Below, piece after piece: positions 53,970 to 63,991 of a stretch of DNA of 64,000 nt (positions within the stretch are counted from its first letter, which is position 1; every line of letters begins with the position of its first letter). A program made the position numbers and the translations under genes. The stretch is from Porphyromonadaceae bacterium W3.11. GTDB lineage: Bacteria; Bacteroidota; Bacteroidia; Bacteroidales; Porphyromonadaceae. A model generated the notes under the pieces. That model was not told the origin of the DNA. It saw only the letters and a list, made by a program, of their open reading frames with translations, and ran no database searches. The stretch lies in NCBI GenBank assembly GCA_030434245.1, contig JAUISX010000003.1, positions 202,001-266,000 of the forward strand, read 5' to 3'.

Positions 53970-56900
53970 ATGAAAAGAATATTATACATAGTCTCTATAC
54001 TATTGAGTTCGTTGATAGCTATCAATGCACAAGAAGTAAGGACTATTAAAGGTAAAGTTACCGAAGCTGATACAAATATCCCATTGCCTGGAGCAACTGT
54101 TTTTATTGCTGAGGGACAGGGCGTTGACGACTATCAGCCTCAAGGGACAATAACAGACTATGATGGCAACTATCTCTTAACAATCCCGAAGAACGTAAAG
54201 AAAGTCATCGTTAGCTATTTAGGGTTTCAACCTCATACGATAAACCTAATAGATGGACAGTCTGTTTACGATGTGTCGATGGAAGAAGATAGAGCTGTAC
54301 TAGACGAAGTCGTCGTTACAGGGTACCAAAAAATCGAACGCCGAAAATTGACTTCAGCCGTAAAAACACTTGATAGTAAGGAATTAGCACAGGTAGGAGT
54401 TCCTAGTGTTGATCAAATGCTATCTGGTCAAGTCGCAGGAGTGGTAGTGACACCCCTCTCTGGTGCTCCTGGTGCTTCAAGCCAAGTAAGAATTAGAGGT
54501 ACTGTCTCTCTATCTGGTAGCTCCGAACCTCTTTGGGTACTTGATGGTATTCCATTGGATGGAGACCAAATCCCAAGTGACTTTAACTCTCAAAGTTCTC
54601 TTGATGAACTAAGAAACACCTCTATCGCAGGACTCAATCCAGCTGACATTGAAAATATCACAATCCTAAAGGATGCCGCAGCTACTGCTATTTACGGTGC
54701 ACGTGCTGCGAATGGCGTTATTGTTATTACCTCCAAGAGGGGAAAAGAAGGTAAGATGCGTGTACAATTCTCTGCAGATATGTTTTACACAGCACGTCCT
54801 AATCCTGATAAACTAAACCTTTTGAACCCTTCCGAAAAGGTAGATCTAGAGCTAGGATTACTAAAAAATCCTTTACATACATACAGATCTAACCAAGGAG
54901 AGGTTGCTCGAATCATTGAGCGGCACGGACTAACTGATTCATATAAAGAAAATGGTATAAATGCTCTCACCCCTGAAACTCTACAAGAAATAGATGCTCT
55001 AAGAAACAAGGGCACCAACTGGTTTAGGGAGATTTATGAACCAACGTTCAATCAACAGTATACACTCAGCTTATCCGGTGGTAGTGAAAAAACGCATTAC
55101 TATGTATCTGGTGGTTATTATTCTGAAGACGGAACAACCAAAGGAACATCTTTCAAGAGGTATAACTTAACGTCAAACACAGACTTTAAAATTAGTGATA
55201 AAGTTACGAGTAGCTTGAGCATTTTTGCCAATCAAAATAATAGATCTACATACTTAACGAATGGTGAAAATTCTAATGCTCAATATTACTCTAGAAATGT
55301 AAATCCATATCTTGAAGTCGTTGATGCCAATGGCAACTTCATATATGATCCAGATGTACTAAATTCAGATGACCAACCCATCCCGTTTAACTATCGAGAG
55401 GAGCAAGAAAATACTAAATATACTCTGCAAGGACAGTCACTCAAAGCGGTATTAGAGCTAGCTTATAGGCCACTTGATTGGTTGAAAGCAACGACACAAT
55501 TAGGTCTCCAATTTGAAAATAACTCAACTGAGAGATTTGCTGATAAGGAGTCGTACTATACTAGACAGTACGCAGCATCTAATAGATATAATAAAGATGG
55601 CAAGACCGCAACCATTCTTCCTGATGGAGGAATTATACAAAACTGGAATGATCGTTTCTTCCAATATAATTGGCGTACTCAAGTTTTCATGAATCATAAT
55701 TTTAACAATGATCATGATGTTGATTTTATGGCTGGAGTAGAACTGCGTCGTAATGAGTATGATAATATTCACACAAAAGGTTTTGGATTCGATCCGAATA
55801 GTAATACGACTAAACCACTGGTCTTTCCAGAAGGGTTTAGAGACACCGATAAGCCATCATTACGACAGTATCACAAACAGACTGTTGAGAACGCTTTTGT
55901 ATCTTTTTTTAGCACAGCTAGCTATACATATAAGGAGCGCTATACTATCTTTGGTAGCTTACGCCTAGATGGTTCCAATCTTTTTGGAGTGGATCCAAAA
56001 TATCGTTACTTACCTCTTTGGTCAATTTCAGGAGCTTGGAACGCTGGTAGAGAAGAATTCCTACAAGATGTATCATGGCTTTCAAACCTAAGAGTACGTG
56101 GATCCTACGGACTTCAGGGTAATATCGATAAAAACACATCTCCTTTCGTTAAAGGTGAATGGAACACCACCAGCTTCTTCCCAGGTATTTCAGAGCAAAT
56201 TGTATCAGTTACATCACCTCCTAACCAATACTTAAGATGGGAGAAGACTAGCAACATCAATGCCGGTATAGACATTGGCTTATGGAATAGGCTTGATATT
56301 TCATTTGACTATTATTATCGTAATTCGGATGACCTTATTTCACTTAAGTCAATTCCTCTTGAAAATGGCTTTAACTTTGTGAACCTTAACTGGGGACAAG
56401 TAGAAAATAGAGGATGGGAATTGTCTCTAAACTCTACTAATATATCGACTAAGGATTGGACTTGGACCACAGGACTTAACTTCTCAAAAAACAGAAGTAA
56501 AGTACTGAAGTACAATGTAGCCGACAACTCTTATACCCCATCACTTGAAGGGTATCCTGTTAATGCAGTTTTTGCAATTCCTACTGCGGGAATCGACCCC
56601 GAAACTGGTCTAATGAGATTCCGTGGTAAAGAGGATGAAATACTGGGGTATAAAGAATTTTATAACCTCTCCTCTGGTATATGGGGTGATGTTATAAGTG
56701 GATATACTCCTGAAGAGATGCGTCAGTTATTTAAATATATCGGCGACCGTGATCCAAAACTAACAGGAGGTATTAATAGTAAACTTAGATTCAAGAACTT
56801 TGACTTTTCTATTTATGCAAACTTTGTTATTGATAGGATAGCTCAGAAACAACCACCTTATAAGCCAACGCATATTAACCCAGGGGTTAATTACACTCGT

Positions 56901-57284
56901 GATATTTTATCAATGTGGACTCCTGCCAACAAAGCAGGAACCCTTCCTAAACTCCTTAATGGAAACATCTCTGGAGAAGACCCAGAAGCTCTAGCAAGTG
57001 CGTGGATTAGCAGTTATGACCCATCATCCTCATTTAATAGCTATGACATCTGGTACAAAAAGATGAGTTATATCCGTGTTAACAGTATAAGATTAGGCTA
57101 CACTCTCACTCCAGAAATGCTTAATAGCCATACGATAAACGCAGTTCGCTTTAGTTTGGAATTTAAGAATCCATTTGTATTCAGTACAGATTATTCAGGA
57201 TTCTTTGATCCCGAGGGTTATGGTAATATCTATGTTCAACCAATAGCTAAAACCATTTCATTAGGAATTCAGGTTACTTTATAA
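53970..57284 (+). CDS. SusC/RagA-family TonB-linked outer membrane transporter
   Basis: The product is about 1104 residues from ATG 53970, which opens onto a signal peptide (MKRILYIVSILLSSLIAINA). A frame start at 53949 (TTG) is less likely. A carboxypeptidase-D-like domain (about 22-105) carries GKVTEADTNIPLPGATVFI. It is followed by the SusC signature LDEVVVTGYQKIERRKLTSA, a plug with VRIRGTVSLSGSSEPLWVLDGIP and TAIYGARAANGVIVITSK, and a long barrel. RagA and RagB of Porphyromonas gingivalis import oligopeptides. The protease gene just upstream makes the same substrate class likely here. Confidence 0.94.
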   Translation: MKRILYIVSILLSSLIAINAQEVRTIKGKVTEADTNIPLPGATVFIAEGQGVDDYQPQGTITDYDGNYLLTIPKNVKKVIVSYLGFQPHTINLIDGQSVYDVSMEEDRAVLDEVVVTGYQKIERRKLTSAVKTLDSKELAQVGVPSVDQMLSGQVAGVVVTPLSGAPGASSQVRIRGTVSLSGSSEPLWVLDGIPLDGDQIPSDFNSQSSLDELRNTSIAGLNPADIENITILKDAAATAIYGARAANGVIVITSKRGKEGKMRVQFSADMFYTARPNPDKLNLLNPSEKVDLELGLLKNPLHTYRSNQGEVARIIERHGLTDSYKENGINALTPETLQEIDALRNKGTNWFREIYEPTFNQQYTLSLSGGSEKTHYYVSGGYYSEDGTTKGTSFKRYNLTSNTDFKISDKVTSSLSIFANQNNRSTYLTNGENSNAQYYSRNVNPYLEVVDANGNFIYDPDVLNSDDQPIPFNYREEQENTKYTLQGQSLKAVLELAYRPLDWLKATTQLGLQFENNSTERFADKESYYTRQYAASNRYNKDGKTATILPDGGIIQNWNDRFFQYNWRTQVFMNHNFNNDHDVDFMAGVELRRNEYDNIHTKGFGFDPNSNTTKPLVFPEGFRDTDKPSLRQYHKQTVENAFVSFFSTASYTYKERYTIFGSLRLDGSNLFGVDPKYRYLPLWSISGAWNAGREEFLQDVSWLSNLRVRGSYGLQGNIDKNTSPFVKGEWNTTSFFPGISEQIVSVTSPPNQYLRWEKTSNINAGIDIGLWNRLDISFDYYYRNSDDLISLKSIPLENGFNFVNLNWGQVENRGWELSLNSTNISTKDWTWTTGLNFSKNRSKVLKYNVADNSYTPSLEGYPVNAVFAIPTAGIDPETGLMRFRGKEDEILGYKEFYNLSSGIWGDVISGYTPEEMRQLFKYIGDRDPKLTGGINSKLRFKNFDFSIYANFVIDRIAQKQPPYKPTHINPGVNYTRDILSMWTPANKAGTLPKLLNGNISGEDPEALASAWISSYDPSSSFNSYDIWYKKMSYIRVNSIRLGYTLTPEMLNSHTINAVRFSLEFKNPFVFSTDYSGFFDPEGYGNIYVQPIAKTISLGIQVTL

Positions 57285-57305
57285 ATCACTTGATTAATAA
57301 CAATT

Positions 57306-58655
57306 ATGAAAATAATACGTAATATTATTACCTTTGGCATCATCACTATACTGACAACAGGGTGTGATAAATTCTTAGATATAGCACCCAAGGGACAGGT
57401 TATTCCGAGTAAGACTAGCGAGTATCGTGCTACCCTTAATCAAGGCTATGCACAGCTTCCTGAACTCACGTTAGTGAATATGCGAGGTACTGTAATAGAT
57501 CCGCAGCCAGATAACTTAGGGCTCTCTTTAGATGAGTTCGAGACTTATAAAACTATCTATACCTGGGCAGACACCGATGACAATAGTGGAAAGGCTGCAA
57601 CATATCCATACTATTCATACTATAAGAGTATATTTTTTGCCAATACCATCATCACGAGTGACGCTGAAAAGGTTAAAGAGGATTCAAGGGATGAAAAATT
57701 TGAGCAAGTTAGAAGTGAGGCTTATGCCTTACGGGCTTACAACTACTTTGAACTGTGTAATCTCTATGGACCAAAATGGGAACGCAACAATGTAGAGTCA
57801 CTTGTCGTTCCAATAAATGACATAATTGACACAGAGCAAAAATTTCCACGTACTACACTAGGAAAGTTGCACGAACTAATTCTAAGCGATATCCATAAAG
57901 CCTTAGACCTTAGCAAAGTCAATCGTTATGATGACACTAGGTATAGATATCGTTTTTCTCGTGAAGCTATATTGGCTCTTACGAGTCGTATTTACCTATA
58001 TCGTAGTGAATGGGAGCTAGCAAAGAAATATGCATTAGAGGTACTGAAGATTAGCGACGAATTGGTAAATCTTAATGACACCGATACGAAGCTGCCGACT
58101 AACTATCAGTCATCTGAGGCAATCATTAATTGCACAGCTCTCATTAAGCAGAATATACTTATGTACATGGGGATCTCAGAACAGACCCTTGCTTTATATG
58201 GTGAGGGCGATCTTCGATTAACTAAGTATTATGGAGACACGATGGGACTTGGTTATCAAATCCCGATAAAAGGGACGAACAAAGCAGAACAGACTACGAT
58301 TCGCAGGTCTGAAATATACCTTACTGCAGCTGAAGCATGTGCTAGACTCGGCGAGAATGAAGAAGCTAAAGGATATTTGCTTACTCTACTTAAGAACCGT
58401 CTAACTCCAGAAGCATATGCGACTGAAGCACAAACTATCAGTAATTTATCTGATAAAAAACTCATATCACGTGTGATGCTAGAACGCCAAAAAGAATTGG
58501 CATTTGAAGGTCACGACTGGTATGATTACAAACGAACAGACCAGCCTGAATTGAGAAAGACAATATATGGAAAAGAATATGTGCTTCCTGCTAAGGACCC
58601 TCGCTATACTTTAGACTTACCTAAGGAAGCAAAAGCAAATAATCCTCTATTATAA
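57306..58655 (+). CDS. SusD/RagB-family nutrient-binding lipoprotein
   Basis: This 449-residue surface lipoprotein acts as the lid of the SusC transporter. The signal ends in ILTTGC (lipobox Cys20), followed by DKFLDIAPKGQVIP. TPR-type helices include EKFEQVRSEAYALRAYNYFELCNLYGP, the classical SusD segment. Near the C-terminus MLERQKELAFEGHDWYDYKRT matches the family end block. It lies 21 bp after susC. A good terminator follows 37 bp after the stop. Ligand not deducible; peptides are the best guess from the upstream protease. Confidence 0.93.
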   Translation: MKIIRNIITFGIITILTTGCDKFLDIAPKGQVIPSKTSEYRATLNQGYAQLPELTLVNMRGTVIDPQPDNLGLSLDEFETYKTIYTWADTDDNSGKAATYPYYSYYKSIFFANTIITSDAEKVKEDSRDEKFEQVRSEAYALRAYNYFELCNLYGPKWERNNVESLVVPINDIIDTEQKFPRTTLGKLHELILSDIHKALDLSKVNRYDDTRYRYRFSREAILALTSRIYLYRSEWELAKKYALEVLKISDELVNLNDTDTKLPTNYQSSEAIINCTALIKQNILMYMGISEQTLALYGEGDLRLTKYYGDTMGLGYQIPIKGTNKAEQTTIRRSEIYLTAAEACARLGENEEAKGYLLTLLKNRLTPEAYATEAQTISNLSDKKLISRVMLERQKELAFEGHDWYDYKRTDQPELRKTIYGKEYVLPAKDPRYTLDLPKEAKANNPLL

Positions 58656-58691
58656 TCTAATTAGGCTATAATATCCATATAGGCGTATATT

Positions 58692-58730
58692 GCACCTCCT
58701 GGTCTCAATTAATTAGAGATTAGGAGGTGC
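58692..58730 (+). terminator. terminator of the protease-susCD operon
   Basis: GCACCTCCT (58692-58700) pairs with AGGAGGTGC (58722-58730), with TCTC/GAGA pairing inside the loop. The following TTCTC run is short. Confidence 0.72.
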
Positions 58731-58779
58731 TTCTCATATCAGACTAAAGCGTTACAGCCTCTAAAATAGTATATATATA

Positions 58780-60216
58780 GGTAGTGTCCCCAAAAGTGTG
58801 TACGGCAGAATGCGTCTCTGAAAAGCAAACCTACATATTTTTTCGCTTTGTTTTCCATAAACATTAAAGATAGACCAATAAAGAATTAAGGCAAGGCTGT
58901 CGTAGCACCGCGGAGACACCGCCTTGCCGTATTCTTTTAGGTTGATATCTTTGTGTTGGAAAATAAAGCACATTGTTGTTATTTACTTTTCATTGTTCTT
59001 CCTAAGTCCAAGAGTTAGATCTCCTATTCTTTTCTTCAGATAGTTTGCATTGATTGCAATACTACCTATCAAGTGTAGAGCGGATTCTACGCTAGGTAAT
59101 GCACATTTATATCGAGCCCCTTTCTTTACCTGTCTATTGAAGCGTTCTATCCAGTTAGTACTATGAATGTACTTGCGAACACTGACGTCGTATTTTAGGT
59201 ATGTGAAGTAATACTCTATCCTCTGACCGTTAGCTATTTTTGTGAGAAAAGGATAGCTCTTACGCCATCTGAACGCAAAGTTTTTAAAGCTCTCTAGGCC
59301 ATCTAAAGGTGAGCTTCTTGAGCCGTCTTTACTAAAGACCTCCTGTAGATCACTTGCGATGGCTGACTTATCTCGAGGGCGTATCTTTCGAGTTATTTCT
59401 CGCTGTAGATGCACCGTGCAGAGCTGGACTTCCACTTCTGTAAAGTGCTCACGTGCAACCTCTTCAATGTTATTCAACCCGTCTGAAATGATTAGTCCTA
59501 CCTCTTCGAGTCCTCGGCTTTTTAGATCCTCAAAAAACTCGCCCCAGATGCCGCTTCCCTCTGTTGGATTATTATAGACACCCACGATGTCTCGACGTCC
59601 TTCGCTATCTAAACTCATCACTACAAAAAATGCCTCCTTGCTCACACTTTCTCCTCTCCGTACAGGAAGATATGTAGCATCGATAACAAGTGCCTCTAAA
59701 GTCCTCGGTAGACGTCTTTGACGCCACTCTTCTACTGCTTCTTGGGTCGATAAGGAGAGACGATTGATTTGACTCGTACTATAACGTTTACCATACAAAC
59801 GCTCGAATACTCCAGAGATATCCTCCATCGTATTACCGCAGCTATATAGATAACCTGCTAGTTCTCCCATCTCTTTCTCTTGATCTTTGAGAACGCCTAA
59901 AATCAAGGGCATGAAGCCCTGCTGTCGAGTTCGGGGTACTCGTAATTCTAGCATATTACCACTCGCAAAGATGCGACGGGGGCGGTATCCATTGCTCACA
60001 TCGCCACTATCTTCTTTATACAGTTCCCTCTCCCCTTGCATCGCTATTTCGATGATTAACTCCATTAAACGACCAACTCCATTTGGCTCTGTCATCACGT
60101 TTGATAGAATTTCCTTAAATTGCATTTGTGTAAGTCTCATCTTCTTGTTTATCTTTTGTTTTTAACTTTTCAAAGATAACATTCTTGGGACTTACACACT
60201 TTTTGGGGACAGTATC
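58780..60216 (-). mobile_element. IS256-family insertion sequence, 1437 bp
   Basis: The ends GGTAGTGTCCCCAAAA (58780) and, on the other strand, GATACTGTCCCCAAAA (from 60216) form imperfect inverted repeats that extend into GTGTGTA. The 8-bp sequence TATATATA lies directly outside both ends (58772-58779 and 60217-60224), fitting the 8-9 bp duplication made by this family. The element landed after the susD terminator, so it breaks no gene. Confidence 0.9.
58983..60140 (-). CDS. IS256-family transposase (MULE-type DDE)
   Basis: This 385-residue transposase is full length. The family blocks are present: the N-terminal QFKEILSNVMTEPNGVGRL, the catalytic Asp in LEALVIDATYLPVRRG, the second Asp in LIISDGLNNI, the CTVHLQREI motif, and the catalytic Glu near YIHSTNWIERFNRQVKKG. 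The frame is unbroken with near-intact ends, so the element may be mobile. Confidence 0.94.
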   Translation of the reverse strand: MRLTQMQFKEILSNVMTEPNGVGRLMELIIEIAMQGERELYKEDSGDVSNGYRPRRIFASGNMLELRVPRTRQQGFMPLILGVLKDQEKEMGELAGYLYSCGNTMEDISGVFERLYGKRYSTSQINRLSLSTQEAVEEWRQRRLPRTLEALVIDATYLPVRRGESVSKEAFFVVMSLDSEGRRDIVGVYNNPTEGSGIWGEFFEDLKSRGLEEVGLIISDGLNNIEEVAREHFTEVEVQLCTVHLQREITRKIRPRDKSAIASDLQEVFSKDGSRSSPLDGLESFKNFAFRWRKSYPFLTKIANGQRIEYYFTYLKYDVSVRKYIHSTNWIERFNRQVKKGARYKCALPSVESALHLIGSIAINANYLKKRIGDLTLGLRKNNEK

Positions 60217-60303
60217 TATATATAAGGGAGGAAAGGCAAGGCTCAATGTTGACTAATTTTCAACCACTTGACACTCCATAAACCTTGAGTGTAAACACAA
60301 CTA

Positions 60304-60344
60304 CCCCCTTTTTCCAAAAGATCATGTTTTTTGGGAAAAGGGGG
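60304..60344 (-). terminator. terminator of the sppA-lpxK-dut operon
   Basis: CCCCCTTTTTCC (60304-60315) pairs with GGGAAAAGGGGG (60333-60344), about 80 bp beyond the dut stop on the minus strand. Confidence 0.72.
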
Positions 60345-60424
60345 ATGTTTAAGTCAGTTCTTCAAAGTTATACTACAAAGAATGAGATATTTTAATAGTG
60401 TTAGAGATAAAAAAGCAAGCTCAA

Positions 60425-60871
60425 CTACTTAGTGCCAGTCGAACCAAAACCTCCGCCACCACGCTCTGTTTCGTTAAGAATATCCACTTCCTCAAACTCA
60501 GCTGAAGAATACCGTGCAATCACCATTTGACAAATACGCTCTCCTGGATGAATCGTGAATGGCTCGGTTGAGAGATTCGCCATAATCACTTTGATTTCAC
60601 CTCGATAATCTGCATCAATAGTCCCTGGAGTATTCATCAGTGTAATTCCATACTTCAGAGCAAGACCACTTCTAGGTCTAATCTGGGCTTCATAACCATC
60701 AGGAAGTGCAATGAAAAGGCCTGTAGGTACAGCTAATCGCTGCATCGGCTCTAATACTATTGGTTCTAGCAAATCGGCCCTAAGGTCTAAGCCTGCTGAA
60801 CTAGACGTAGCATAGGTTGGAAGTGGATTGGCACTTTTATTTATTATTTTTACTTTTACTTTCTCTTTCAT
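60425..60871 (-). CDS. dut: deoxyuridine 5'-triphosphate nucleotidohydrolase (dUTPase)
   Basis: This trimeric enzyme hydrolyses dUTP to dUMP and pyrophosphate, keeping uracil out of DNA and supplying dTMP synthesis. The 148-residue product has all five motifs: SSAGLDLRA (1), [11 protein letters not shown] (2), [13 protein letters not shown] (3), [11 protein letters not shown] (4) and [10 protein letters not shown] (5). It starts 3 bp after the lpxK stop, so it is in the same operon. Confidence 0.96.
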   Translation of the reverse strand: MKEKVKVKIINKSANPLPTYATSSSAGLDLRADLLEPIVLEPMQRLAVPTGLFIALPDGYEAQIRPRSGLALKYGITLMNTPGTIDADYRGEIKVIMANLSTEPFTIHPGERICQMVIARYSSAEFEEVDILNETERGGGGFGSTGTK

Positions 60872-60874
60872 AAA

Positions 60875-61966
60875 TCAAATAGTAAGACCATTATTCTTAA
60901 TCGCACGCTTTGCCTTTCTAAGAAGCCCCATACGACAGTCTAGAGAGATATCTATAAAGATAGGGATATACCAGATCCTTTCTTTCACTGATGACGGAAT
61001 CAAATCCTCACATGGTAGCAACCTCATGGCATCTTTTTCAGTGGTAAGGATAAAGAGATTAGGATCCTCCTCTAACCGTTCCACTAAATCTGTGACCTCG
61101 CTGTTTGTGAATCGGTGATGATCAGGATACTCTATATAAGACTCTACATTAGTAAATTTGCGCGCGATTAGTTCCTGAAACTCTGTAGGCTCAGCAATTC
61201 CTGTAAGTACAAGCACAGGGGTATTAAGTCGAAGTCCACTTATCCTCGGACGCTCATCTGGAGTAGAGGGATCAAACAAACACCTAGGAGACTCATACTT
61301 GACTCGACTAAAATACTGGTCTTGAAAAGCCAGAAGATTCAAAGCCTCCTTCTTCAGACGTAGTTCAACTGGCGTCACATCTCTAGGTGTGTGCGTGATA
61401 ATTATCGTATCTGCACGAAAAGCCTCCTTCCGACCATCGCGAAGAGATCCGTAAGGCATAAAGAAATCCTCTATATAGAGGTTTTGATAGGAGGAAAGCA
61501 GTATTGTGTATGAAGGGATGACTGAACGGTGCTGAAAACCATCATCCATTAACACCACATCCGGACGCTCATTCTCAGGCATCTCCTCCATAGCATGAAG
61601 AGCTCGGCGACGGTCACCATCTATGTAAACCATAACCTCGGGGAACTTCCGTTTGATCTGAAACGGTTCATCTCCTATCGTCCATGCGGTGTCCCTATTG
61701 GAGGCAATGATGGGTCCCCTCGTCTTTCTCCCATAACCTCTGCTTAAAAGAGCTATGCGATAATCATTTTTTAACAACCGAATAAGCAACTCAATATGAG
61801 GTGTCTTACCCGTCCCACCTACAGCTAAATTACCTACACATATCGTAGGGATAGAAGACTTTTCAGATGCCAACCACCCTCGCTCATAAGCAAAATTACG
61901 CACCCCAACAGCCATACCATATATAGCTGATGGGATACGTAATAACCAATGACGATGATTTAACAT
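60875..61966 (-). CDS. lpxK: tetraacyldisaccharide 4'-kinase
   Basis: LpxK phosphorylates the 4' position of the lipid A disaccharide at the inner membrane. The 363-residue product has an N-terminal hydrophobic stretch and the P-loop VGNLAVGGTGKTPHIELL (about 42-59). The Walker-B-like block VVLMDDGFQHRSV and the late FILTTEKDAMRL follow. This shows that the organism makes lipid A. It begins 22 bp after sppA and runs to within 3 bp of dut. Confidence 0.94.
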   Translation of the reverse strand: MLNHRHWLLRIPSAIYGMAVGVRNFAYERGWLASEKSSIPTICVGNLAVGGTGKTPHIELLIRLLKNDYRIALLSRGYGRKTRGPIIASNRDTAWTIGDEPFQIKRKFPEVMVYIDGDRRRALHAMEEMPENERPDVVLMDDGFQHRSVIPSYTILLSSYQNLYIEDFFMPYGSLRDGRKEAFRADTIIITHTPRDVTPVELRLKKEALNLLAFQDQYFSRVKYESPRCLFDPSTPDERPRISGLRLNTPVLVLTGIAEPTEFQELIARKFTNVESYIEYPDHHRFTNSEVTDLVERLEEDPNLFILTTEKDAMRLLPCEDLIPSSVKERIWYIPIFIDISLDCRMGLLRKAKRAIKNNGLTI

Positions 61967-61988
61967 CTATAAATCTTATCTTCTTAAA

Positions 61989-63812
61989 TTAAAGTTGAAA
62001 TGACTCAATAGGTGCAGCTTGTATATTTTCGATCCGATATGGAGGAATAGCTTGCACACCAGAAACTTTATTCACTTCATAATTGACACGATGAAGGATA
62101 CGATCTTCCGTAGGCATAAATAAATAATGAACTCTTGCTTGGAAATCTGTACCCATTAACTTCTTAAAGAAGCTAATCTTATCCACCCGATGAACCACAC
62201 GGTAGCTATCAAGCTCTGCCAGACGAGCTGCTTCTTCGATAGCCATCTGAAGGCCACCTAGCTTATCAACAAGTCCTAGATCTATAGCACGGCTACCAAG
62301 CCATACTCTACCCTGTCCAACGGAGTCAACGTGTGCCTTAGAAACGCCTCGACCTTCAGACACTAGTGTAATAAATTCGTCATAACCCCTCTCAATATTC
62401 TTCTGCATCACCTCTTTTTGCTTTGCATTCATTGGGTGGATAATTGATAAGGAACCTACCTCTGAAGTAGAGACTTCCTCTTCACGTAGTCCTATCTTTT
62501 TCATCGTCCCTTGTAAATTAGGGATCACTCCAAAAATACCAATCGATCCGGTCAACGTATAAGGATCAGCAACAATCAAATTAGCTGGAGCCGAAATCAT
62601 ATAGCCACCAGAAGCAGCATAGTTACCCATAGAAACAACGACAGGTTTCTTGGCCTTCAGCAACTGCAGTTCATGATTGATCATCTCTGACGTTGTAGCA
62701 GCTCCACCACCGGAATTTACGCGAAGCACAACAGCCTTAATATCTTCATCCTCTGCAGCTTTACGAAGTTTGCTTACTAATGATTCATTTATCTCAGTGT
62801 TCATCCCTTTGAAAGGATTATCGCCATCGTCTCCAGTTCCCTGAACAATATTACCTTCTGCATAAATCACAGCGACTTTATCACTGGACTTATTTCTGCT
62901 CTCGTGACGTAGGACATCACCTACCCTGCGGTAATCAAGCTTCACATCTCTATCACCAACGATCTTCTCTGCCAAAACATCATCTATATCTACGCGATAT
63001 ACCAGCGAGTCAATCAGATTAAGTGCCACTGAATGCTCCATTGGTTCAAAAGCAGATACATTCTCTACGAACTCATCTAGAACACTTCTTTCTATTCCTC
63101 TACTCTTAGCAATCTCAGAAGTGGTACCGACCCATAGCCCATCGATCATCTCCTGTACTTGCAAACGATTTTCGGGACTCATCTTGTCAAGCATAATAGG
63201 CTCCACAGCACTCTTGAATGTACCGACCTTGAATACTTGCACTTCTGCACCCAACTTCTCAAGAAGACCTTTTTTGAAAATCACAGAGCTATTAATACCC
63301 TCAATAGCCATCATGCCTTTAGGACCAGCATATACCTTATCAGCAACACTACTGATATAATAGGTACCAAGATTATACGAATCAGAGTAAGCGTAAATCT
63401 TCTTGCCTGACTCTTTAAAGCGTAACAAGGCTTCACGTATCTCATACGCTGTACCAAACCCAGCACCGCTATTTTCTAACTTCAATACGATAGCTTCAAT
63501 TGAGGGGTTTTCTCTCGCCACATTAATGGCACGTACTATCTCCTGAAGAGTAAAGCTTTTATTTTCTTTCGAACCAAAATCAACAAAGGGGTCATCCATT
63601 ATAGGAGTATCATTTATGACGCCCACCTGATCTATTAGAAGCACACTTTCACTACTTAAGGAAACCGGCTTTTCCTCGCCCTTACCAGAGAAGGAGTCCA
63701 TAACACCACCTATGGCTGAGGACAATACTGCGAAAAATATTATGACGACTAAACCGCCTGCCAAAAGGACTCCCAGACAGGAGGCCAGCAACATTTTCAA
63801 AAACTGCTTCAT
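61989..63812 (-). CDS. sppA: signal peptide peptidase SppA, 67-kDa type
   Basis: This membrane-anchored serine-lysine protease degrades cleaved signal peptides. At 607 residues it is the long, tandem-domain form. An N-terminal membrane helix lies at about 5-35. The general base Lys200 sits in VGTFKSAVEP of the first domain and the nucleophile Ser401 in NYAASGGYMIS of the second, the layout known for the Escherichia coli enzyme. Further family blocks are VLRVNSGGGAATTSEMI and TGSIGIFGVIPN. It is the first gene of the sppA-lpxK-dut operon; the promoter should lie in 63813-63950. Confidence 0.94.
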   Translation of the reverse strand: MKQFLKMLLASCLGVLLAGGLVVIIFFAVLSSAIGGVMDSFSGKGEEKPVSLSSESVLLIDQVGVINDTPIMDDPFVDFGSKENKSFTLQEIVRAINVARENPSIEAIVLKLENSGAGFGTAYEIREALLRFKESGKKIYAYSDSYNLGTYYISSVADKVYAGPKGMMAIEGINSSVIFKKGLLEKLGAEVQVFKVGTFKSAVEPIMLDKMSPENRLQVQEMIDGLWVGTTSEIAKSRGIERSVLDEFVENVSAFEPMEHSVALNLIDSLVYRVDIDDVLAEKIVGDRDVKLDYRRVGDVLRHESRNKSSDKVAVIYAEGNIVQGTGDDGDNPFKGMNTEINESLVSKLRKAAEDEDIKAVVLRVNSGGGAATTSEMINHELQLLKAKKPVVVSMGNYAASGGYMISAPANLIVADPYTLTGSIGIFGVIPNLQGTMKKIGLREEEVSTSEVGSLSIIHPMNAKQKEVMQKNIERGYDEFITLVSEGRGVSKAHVDSVGQGRVWLGSRAIDLGLVDKLGGLQMAIEEAARLAELDSYRVVHRVDKISFFKKLMGTDFQARVHYLFMPTEDRILHRVNYEVNKVSGVQAIPPYRIENIQAAPIESFQL

Positions 63813-63955
63813 ATCAATAATTTACTTTTTTTATATATGCTAGTCTGATTAGTTTTTCAGACATAAATCTATCTTGCAAGATAATCAAAATGTATCTTTT
63901 AGCCAAAAGATAAACACGAATAGCACGGACAAAGCTCTAATATATAAAATATTAC

Positions 63956-63991
63956 AAAAAGGGATGTCACAAGAACGTGACACCCCTTTTT
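63956..63991. terminator. bidirectional stem-loop terminator upstream of sppA
   Basis: AAAAAGGG-A-TGTCAC (63956-63970) pairs with GTGACA-C-CCCTTTTT (63977-63991), with one internal mismatch and T runs on both strands. It probably ends a gene lying beyond the window edge. Confidence 0.72.
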
